From Lathyrus oleraceus (Eukaryota; Streptophyta; Magnoliopsida; Fabales; Fabaceae), in NCBI RefSeq assembly GCF_024323335.1, contig NC_066583.1:368841452-368905451 (forward strand): 64,000 nt of DNA. The letters run 5' to 3'. Shown one piece after another: positions 57,741 through 64,000 of the stretch (positions are counted from its first letter, which is position 1; every line of letters starts with the position of its first letter). Both the position numbers and the translations under genes were made by a program. The notes under the pieces were generated by a model. It was not told the origin of the DNA and did not search any database. It worked only from the letters and a program-made list of their open reading frames with translations.

Positions 57741-58529
57741 GCAGACGGAGAACCGTCGAGCCATGCGACGTTAAACGAAGTGCTTCATGGGAGGCAACCC
57801 ACGCTTTTTATTTCTAATTAGTTGTGTGTGTTTGTAGGTATACAGGAGCTCTACAAGGAGGGAACATCTCATAGCCAGAGGAACCAACGGGTGACCTGAC
57901 AAGAAAACCAAAAAGCTGTCAAAAGGACAGCCTGACACGGCCACCTATGTCAGCTGACACGGGCTGTGTCAGAAATGGGAAAATGGATGAAGGATCTTGG
58001 AAAATAGTGGCCTGACACGGGCCGTGTCAGCTGACACGGGCCGTGTCAGGAGCACTATAAGAAAAATGGTTTTTGGGACTGGTAAACAATGGCCTGACAC
58101 GGCCCGTGTCAAGAGCACTGTAAAAGAATTTTTGGAACATGGTAAAACAATAGCCTGACATGGCCACCCGTGTCAGGCAGGTGGATTTTTTGAAACTTTT
58201 TTGAAATTTTTGATATTTCGTGGGCCCCACCCACTTAACCCACTCTTAACCACACATTTTCCCCTATCACCTCATCATTATTAGATTTTTACTCCACACA
58301 TCATTACTCTCTCTCATCATTCTTCATCTCCATCTCTCACTCTCTTACAAACTCCATTAAACCTCACTCACCTCACCACACAAAACCTTTCATACACCCA
58401 AGTTCCACTTACCTATCGCTAAAATACCCTTTACAAATATTACTCACCTCGCCGTCCCGGTCATAACCACGGTTTCAGATTTTCCTAACTCGAAAGTTCA
58501 GAATATTTCTATTTTTTTGCAGGTCCAAA
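57741..58529 (+). other. Athila spacer between pol and downstream ORF, with TGACACGG repeats
   Basis: It begins with CGTTAAACGAAGTGCTTCATGGGAGGCAACCCA, in which GGGAGGCAACCCA is a familiar Athila motif. At 57929-58175 there are about eight palindromic TGACACGG/CCGTGTCA units. A pyrimidine-rich stretch with many CTCTC and CACC motifs follows to 58500, ending TTTTTTTGCAGGTCC just before the ORF. That could be a splice acceptor for a subgenomic mRNA (CAG at 58520-58522). Confidence 0.65.
57929..58175. repeat. Palindromic TGACACGGGCCGTGTCA minisatellite, copy 1
   Basis: Units of 16-18 nt, TGACACGG-S-CCGTGTCA with variants, alternate with AGC or short unique sequence. Each is its own near-inverted repeat and adjoining units can pair with one another. 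The same motif recurs at 61358-61567 in the LTR. Confidence 0.85.
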
Positions 58530-59714
58530 ATGCCCCCGCGAAGAATCCTCACCGGAAAGCAACAACTTGCAGAGATGGCGAAGTCCCGGAAGCGCCCGAG
58601 TCGGAATCCTAATCCACACAACATTGTGTTTGACAATCCGGAACAAGAACGGCGATACCAAATTCACCGGAAGCGTAAACTCACGCCGACAAGGTATATG
58701 TGTGAGCATACTTTGAACGCTCTAGAGCTGAAAATTGAGGTAGACCGAATGTTCCATGTTTTGGGAATGCTCGAGTTCATGAGTTTGGAGGCGTCGACCT
58801 ACGAGCGCATTACTCTCGAGTTCCTCAGCACCTTGGAGTTCCAGCTGGAAAAGCGGTGGATTAACACATCCAGGTATTATTTCGGCACCTTACGTTTCCG
58901 GTTGTTTAACAATTATCATGAATTGTCTGTTGAGGAGTTAGCTGCCATACTCCGACTCCCTCTGAACGGACCCGGAGCGGTCCCAGACGGGTTCTCACTG
59001 AATGATTTTTGGATCTCCATAACCGGGAGGACAAATTACTCCTCCAAATGTGCGAAAGCCTCGGGCATCCAGAATCCATGTTTCAGGTACGCCCAAAAAG
59101 GTTTAGCCTACACCCTATTTGGAAGAGGCGATAGCACTAGGGTAGCTACTCAGAGAGAGTTATTCTTCATGTACTCCATGGGAGGAATGATCACCCAAAT
59201 TGCATTGCATTTCGGGTATCAGGTTGTTTTACTCGAGGACACGCCAATTGCAGGTAACACAAAAATTGACATGTCTGCTCTGATTTAACAAGGTATGATT
59301 GCGGTTGCCCCTACTTATTATTCCGTACTCATTCATAAAAGGTTTATCATCGCTCTGCCGGATCTGGACAGAGTTGCTATTACTGACTATGCTAATTGGT
59401 TATATGTAAGCGTCGATCCCGATGCGGATGAAGGCCACGAAACTGACCATTTTACCGTAGGTGGGCAATTTTTGGATGACCAGGCAGAAGGAACAGAAAT
59501 AGAAGAAGAAGATCCTCAAGCACCTCCTGAGCAATTTGTCCCACAACATCAGGAACCCACCCAGCAGGCGGCGGATTCATCATCTTGGTCAACTGACCAA
59601 TGGAGTTGGGTACAGACCGAGATAGGTGACTTGAGGGCTGAACAGCAAAGGCAAGGCATCGAGCAAGCCCGTCAGGGAGCGATGTTGGATGAGATGAGAA
59701 GCATAATGCGATAG
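58530..59714 (+). pseudogene. Athila ORF downstream of pol (ATHILA ORF-1 type), one internal stop
   Basis: The ORF starts at ATG 58530 (MPPRRILTGKQQLAEMAKSR) and runs to 59714 in one frame, with a TAA at 59286. The region about residues 40-250 (DNPEQERRYQIHRKRK, FMSLEASTYERITLEFLSTL, LSVEELAAILRLP) resembles the plant ATHILA ORF-1 family. The C-terminal quarter is acidic and Gln-rich (QAPPEQFVPQHQEPTQQA). It sits where envelope-like ORFs occur in some Athila elements, but I see no signal peptide or clear membrane segment, so an envelope role is not supported here. The upstream CAG suggests translation from a spliced RNA. The function is unknown. Confidence 0.75.
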
Positions 59715-61072
59715 TTGATGTTGCATTTCTCGCACCCGCCTCCTCAGTAGGACCCTGTGAGTTCCCTCCTCCGCACTTGTTCACAAACATTATGGACAAT
59801 GTTGAGTTCAAGTGTGGGGGAGATTTTATGTCTTTTAGTAGTAATTAGTCATTGTGTTATTTTTACTTTTTAATTGTGTATTCTAGATTTAATTTGTCTA
59901 TTGAAGGTACATTATGCTGCAAGTGTGTGTGTCAAGTCTGTGTTGACAGGATGGAAAAAGTAATGATCACAATTGAGAGTGGATGAAAGGATCACACAAC
60001 TCACTATGGCTTGTTGTGAAGGATCTCCCCAGAAAGTATCACTGCTGAAAGTAAAGATCGGACGCAACGTATACAGCTTAACCGACACGAGTATCCTGCA
60101 TATTCCGAAGTAAGAAAGAAATCGCACCAAATTAAGGAGCACTGTGGATCCTGTCAAAGTTGAACCAAACCAAGTGAGTCATAAAAATCCAAACACATTA
60201 TTCATCATGAGCGTCATTCAGGTTTGTCTTTATCACTCTAAATTTGCATAGACTCTCTGGGACTGTCACTGCATGAGACACACATTGAGGCACGTTGTTT
60301 GTAATTAACCCCGAGCCTTTCTAGCCATCCCAAATTATTATATCCCTCGTTAACCCCCTTTGAGCCTATATCCATTTTTTTGTTTAAAACACCATAAATG
60401 TAACCATTGGCCAAAACACTTCCTCACCCTGTTCAGAGTCATGAGAATGCATTCAAAGCTGTGTTGAAAAGCTAAGTTTGGGGTAAAAACCCCAAAAGCT
60501 CTCAAAGCCCAAAAAAGTGCAAAAACAAAAGAAAAAGAAAAATTGATGAATCGAGAAAAAGAAATAAAAACAAAAATCGATTACTCGAAGATTCAAAAGA
60601 AAAAGCATGGAAAATGGCAGTCGGTAAAAAAGGAAATAAGAAAAGAAAACCGAGGAAATAAGAGAAACAAGTATAATCGACTATGAACCAAAAGCCCCTT
60701 GTTTTCCTTTTTGAATCCATGCCCTAACCCAAGCCAAACTACAACCCGAAAGACCTCAAAAAGTGTGTGTGTTATGTGTAGGTGATGAGAAAAGAGAGAC
60801 TATTCAAACTTGTGAGTAATATTGCATACTTTGAATTATGAGTGTAAACAACTTACCCCAAGAGAATTGGTGAGAATGTGAAATAAGCTGACAGGTGAAA
60901 CGCTGCTTTAAAGTGGAAGTGTGAATGATGACTTACGAGGATATGCAGGACTTGTGGAAGGAAAAGGGAAGACATTCGCGAATGATCTCAGCAGTGGTGG
61001 AAAGCATAAAGAATTCTGGGGAGTGATAATGAAACATTACTTGGGACAAGCAATGAGCTAAGTTTGGGGTTG
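59715..61072 (+). other. Athila 3' UTR
   Basis: No supported gene. It has AAGTGTGGGGGAGATTTT near 59811, an A-rich stretch (60500-60680) and, at its end, the purine-rich GCTAAGTTTGGGGTTG before the LTR, the likely polypurine tract. The earlier GTTTGGGG copy near 60476 is a second PPT-like sequence. Confidence 0.65.
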
Positions 61073-61357
61073 TGATCAGTCACCATTTATATTGAGTTTT
61101 CATTACTGATCCGATGCAAAACAAAGACATTTGACACACTGTGCAAGCATTTATGGTACATTTCGAGTTAGTTTTACTTCCGTTATTTTATTTACGCGTT
61201 TTTAATCTTTGTTATGTTTTACCTTTTTTATCTTGATTTTATGCGTAGGAGAGCTATGTTTTTGTCCGACAGATCCAGGTAGAAGAACCAGAGAACTCAA
61301 AACATGACAGTGCGAGATTCCGGCAGACAAAAGAGCAGAAAACCCCGGTATAGGAGG

Positions 61358-61567
61358 CCTGACACGGCCACCCATGTCATCTGACACGGGCCATGTCAGG
61401 GCAAGGGAAGCAAAGGAAGAAAACAATAGCCTGACACGGCCACCCGTGTCAGCTGACACGGGCCATGTCAGGCAGAAACTCCAACCGTGTCACCCCTACC
61501 ATGGGCGTGTCAGCTTAAACAGTAGACTGACAAGGCCACCCGTGTCAGCTGACACGGGCCGTGTCAA
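61358..61567. repeat. Palindromic TGACACGG minisatellite, copy 2 (in LTR U3)
   Basis: About seven units of CTGACACGGCCACCCGTGTCA or TGACACGGGCCRTGTCA lie just upstream of the LTR TATA box. They are the same family as 57929-58175. Confidence 0.85.
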
Positions 61568-61663
61568 CCCAGGCCCAAAATTTCCAATTTTCTCGGGCTT
61601 TTCATTCTTCGGGCTTTTTGGAGACATCTTTGGACCTGTCCAACTGCTGCTGGGAACTTTCAC

Positions 61664-61672
61664 TATAAAAAG
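61664..61672 (+). promoter_or_regulatory. TATA box of Athila LTR
   Basis: CACTATAAAAAGAGG is a strong plant TATA match, about 590 bp into the LTR and about 100 bp after the palindromic repeat. Confidence 0.65.
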
Positions 61673-61870
61673 AGGTCTTCTGCCAAAGGAAAAATCATCT
61701 GGGAATACAGCAAAATACAGTATTGTGAAGCAATCAAGTATTACAGAGATCAAGGCATTCGAAGAGCTGAAGAGATTCATGAGCGGGAGCGATTGAAGAT
61801 CAAAGTCATCCAATTACTTGTAATGTGTAATTTTTATCTTGAATTGGTTTTAAACAATATGAGTAGCTAA

Positions 61871-61890
61871 ACCCCCCAATGTTAGGGGGT
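61871..61890 (+). other. GC-rich hairpin in Athila LTR
   Basis: ACCCCCCAATGTTAGGGGGT folds as ACCCCC/GGGGGT with one C-A mismatch and an AA/TT extension around TG. It lies about 200 bases after the TATA box, so it would be transcribed. Confidence 0.6.
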
Positions 61891-62506
61891 GTCCCTGATT
61901 TAGAATTGTAATGAGTTTGAATTTACATTTGCATTTATAATATTTTGTTTACGGTAACCTTTTGATGTGTTCATTGCTTTCTCTTTCGCACCAATTGAGA
62001 TTGATTTGTGGTTATCAATTAGGCTGGACCGTCATTGATAAGGTTTTCATCAGGTTACTCTACAGTAGATATCACCTAGGACTAGGGATACCCTGTATGA
62101 ACCAGAGCATTCTTGATATTATACAGCTTAACTTCACCCTAATTGGATATGGACATAGGAATTAGAGTAGATTGATTAAAGGTTTTCTCACCAAGGACTT
62201 GGGAGAAAATACCCTTGAGAACTGGTAGTAATTGATATTTGTTGATGCAATAGTAACTCAGAGTTGTTACAGGGATAAATCATACACCTTCCCTGGCATT
62301 GTTCCTTTTTCTCTATAAACCCTTATTTCTTAACCTTTACTTTTATTATTACATTTTTACACTCAAAAACCAAATTAATACTTTTTGTTTAATTGAATGA
62401 TAATTTAAACTCAATATTAACGTGCAGTCCTTGAGATCGACATTCGGGGAATTTCCCCATTATTACTATAAAAGGAAAAATAGTACACTTGTTATTTTTC
62501 CGATCA

Positions 62507-64000
62507 GATATACACAATGAAGCTCAGCTTTATACCACCACTGAGGGTTGGTTGGTACAGAAGGAGGGTCTCGTGGAGTTATCAGCTTCCTATCAATCAA
62601 GGAAGGATAAAGCTCAGCATATGTCATCGGAATCGGGTCAAAAGTTACCATTTTCCTCTCGTAGTTGCTGGTGCTGGTGTTATTATTGTTGCGAGGCTGG
62701 TAGGCCTGTTGTTATTGACGTTGTTGTTGTTGTTGATGATGAACTTCTCGAAAAGCAGGTGCTATATGAGCCACTTGGTGTTGGTTGACAGCAGAACGCA
62801 CATCCTTCCTCCTTACAGAGGGCCTTCTTTTAACATGGGAGGACACAACATGGGTCTCTCCCTCCTTCTTCCTAGCAAAGCCTCCATACTTCTTTGCTGA
62901 GGAACTGTCATCTCTAGATAATCGTCCTTCACGGACCCCTTCTTCTAATCTCATCCCCATATTCACCATTTCGGTGAAGTCTGAGGGGGCACTGACAATC
63001 ATTCTTTCATAATAGAAAGAGCTTAGAGTCTTCAAGAAGATCTTTGTCATCTCCTTCTCTTCTAGGGGTGGCACTATCTGAGCTTCCAGTTCTCACCATC
63101 TCTGGGTGTACTCCTTGAAGGTCTCCTTATCCTTCTGCGACATCGCCCTCAATTGGTCCCTGTCTGGAGCCATATCCACATTATATTTATACTGCTTGAC
63201 GAAGGCCTCACCTAGGTCGTTGAAAGAGCGGATGCTTGCACTTTCTAGCCCCATATACCACCAGAGCGCAGCACCTATCAGGCTATCCTGAAAGTAGTGG
63301 ATCGACAGTTGATCATTGTCAGTCTGTGTTGACATCTTGCGAGCATACATCACAAGATGGCTGAGCGGGCATGTGTTTCCCTTATACTTCTCAAAGTCAG
63401 GCACTTTGAATTTAACAGGGATCTTCATGTTGGGCACTAAGCACAACTCAGTAGCACTTTTACCAAAGAGGTCCCTCCGCCTCAAAGTCTTCAGTTCCTT
63501 GCACAGCTCAAGGAATTGATCTTTCATTTCATCCATCTTCTCATAAACTTCCAAGCCCTCAGATGGCTCGGAATGATAGATGGTGTCTTCAACACGGGGT
63601 AAGGTGTGCACAATGGGAGGTGACACAGATAGGACCGGGCTAGATGCCGGCAAAGAAGCGAGAGTAGGAGCAAAACCCTCTGGAACAAAATTAGCAGGCA
63701 TTCCCCAAGGGAACCCAGCTGGCATAGTCGAAGCGAAGTGGGATGTTGCAGCAGGCACAGTTGAAGATGCTATCTCAGATATGACAGTCCTCGCGGGAGG
63801 AGTTGCAGGAGTTGGCGAAGCTTGGCTCTCGGAGGCTAGAACTGACTCCATCATGGCAGTCAACCTAGCAATCTCTTCCTTCAGGTCCCTGCTCTCTTGC
63901 TATAAATGCTCCATTATCTTCGGATGATTGGCACTGGTATTATACCGGTGCGTCAGCTTGTCTTCAAAATAAATGAAGAGCAAAGAGTTAGACCGCTGAT
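62507..64000 (-). pseudogene. gag: gag of a Tat-like Ty3/gypsy element, cut by Athila and the window edge
   Basis: One minus-strand frame runs from the window edge to 62512. It carries a short coiled coil (LKEEIARLTAMMESV), a Pro/Ala-rich stretch, the retrotransposon gag domain (63440-62930; KFKVPDFEKYKGNTCPLSHL, QYKYNVDMAPDRDQLRAM, PPLEEKEMTKIFLKTL), a Gln/Asn-rich linker and MTYAELYPSLIDRKLITPRD, followed by WYKAELHC, the start of a zinc-knuckle region. There the Athila LTR cuts in. In-frame stops lie at 63093-63095 (TGA where RWRE is usual), 62712-62714 and one near 63900. The sequence is related to, but distinct from, the gag proteins of the two Ogre-like elements. No ATG start can be fixed within the window. 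Confidence 0.85.

Larger units (their letters stand above)
56881..62506 (+). mobile_element. Athila-like Ty3/gypsy element, 3' part
   Basis: It contains the integrase C-terminal part, the GGGAGGCAACCCA motif that follows pol in Athila elements, an ORF downstream of pol of the ATHILA ORF-1 type, a long 3' UTR and a 1.43-kb LTR. Its 5' part lies to the left of the window because the old Ogre-like element is inserted in its integrase; the expected duplication CCTTC starts at 56881. The right end at 62506 lies in a minus-strand gag. Integrase and ORF each carry stops, so it is inactive. Confidence 0.85.
61073..62506 (+). mobile_element. 3' LTR of the Athila-like element
   Basis: It begins TGATCAGTCACC after a PPT-like tract and ends TTTTTCCGATCA; the ends form a short inverted repeat (TGATC...GATCA). 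The start could also be two bases earlier (TGTGATCA). It contains the palindromic repeat (61358-61567), a TATA box at 61664 and a GC-rich hairpin at 61871-61890. The right boundary coincides with loss of the gag reading frame on the minus strand, which supports it. The flanking GATAT at 62507-62511 would be the target duplication. Confidence 0.78.

Noticed and set aside
58530..59714. Cellular plant gene or envelope gene
   Set aside because: It sits between Athila integrase and the Athila LTR, resembles the ATHILA ORF-1 family, and has no signal peptide or membrane segment.

Overview
The window is a nest of plant LTR retrotransposons; I find no cellular gene, tRNA, rRNA or CRISPR array. Long-LTR Ogre/Tat-lineage Ty3/gypsy elements (LTRs of about 4-5.4 kb, an extra ORF1 ahead of gag, an intron between protease and RT, a second RNase H) plus Athila fit a large repeat-rich legume genome, probably tribe Fabeae (pea, vetch, lentil). 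The species is inference.

Layers from oldest to youngest. (0) At the right edge, 62507-64000, is a minus-strand gag fragment of a Tat-like element. (1) An Athila-like element on the plus strand (56881-62506: integrase end, ORF downstream of pol, 3' LTR) is inserted into that gag. (2) An old Ogre-like element on the plus strand (1-56880, called the host here; its 5' LTR is cut by the window start) is inserted into the Athila integrase. It holds PBS, leader, ORF1, gag-pro, a pro/RT intron, RT, RNase H, archaeal-type RNase H, integrase, 3' UTR, PPT and 3' LTR, broken by many stops and frameshifts. (3) Four Ogre-type insertions, all antisense to the host, split it: solo LTRs at 1837-6928 (TSD CCTAC), 14559-19990 (TSD GGTTG) and 47541-52160 (TSD GTGGC), and a complete 23.5-kb element at 22444-45934 (TSD CCGGC). 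The LTRs of the complete element differ at about ten sites in 4.96 kb, so it is young. Removing the four insertions rejoins the host reading frames and non-coding sequence.

Two non-coding structures stand out. First, every LTR family here carries one to three copies of a stem-loop module about 40 nt long, near the 3' end of the LTR. The outer stem is CTACG/CGTAG (or CTACA/TGTAG), and the inner stem differs between copies yet keeps its pairing (TCTCAT/ATGAGA, TCTTGT/ACAAGA, CCTCGT/ACGAGG, GTTTGT/ACAAAC, CTTCTCT/AGAGAAG). Second, directly after the pol stop codon, both the host and the young element carry four consecutive hairpins. Two of them share one design (7-bp stem, AAAA bulge, 3-bp stem, GNRA tetraloop), and the two elements differ by compensatory base-pair changes. 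Both look like conserved RNA structures; I know of no description of them.

In the young element ORF1, gag, protease and pol follow in order on the minus strand. The protease stop codon overlaps the GT of the intron donor, so retained RNA would end after protease and spliced RNA would read on into RT-RNase H-integrase. A one-base offset in an A-rich tract separates gag from protease.
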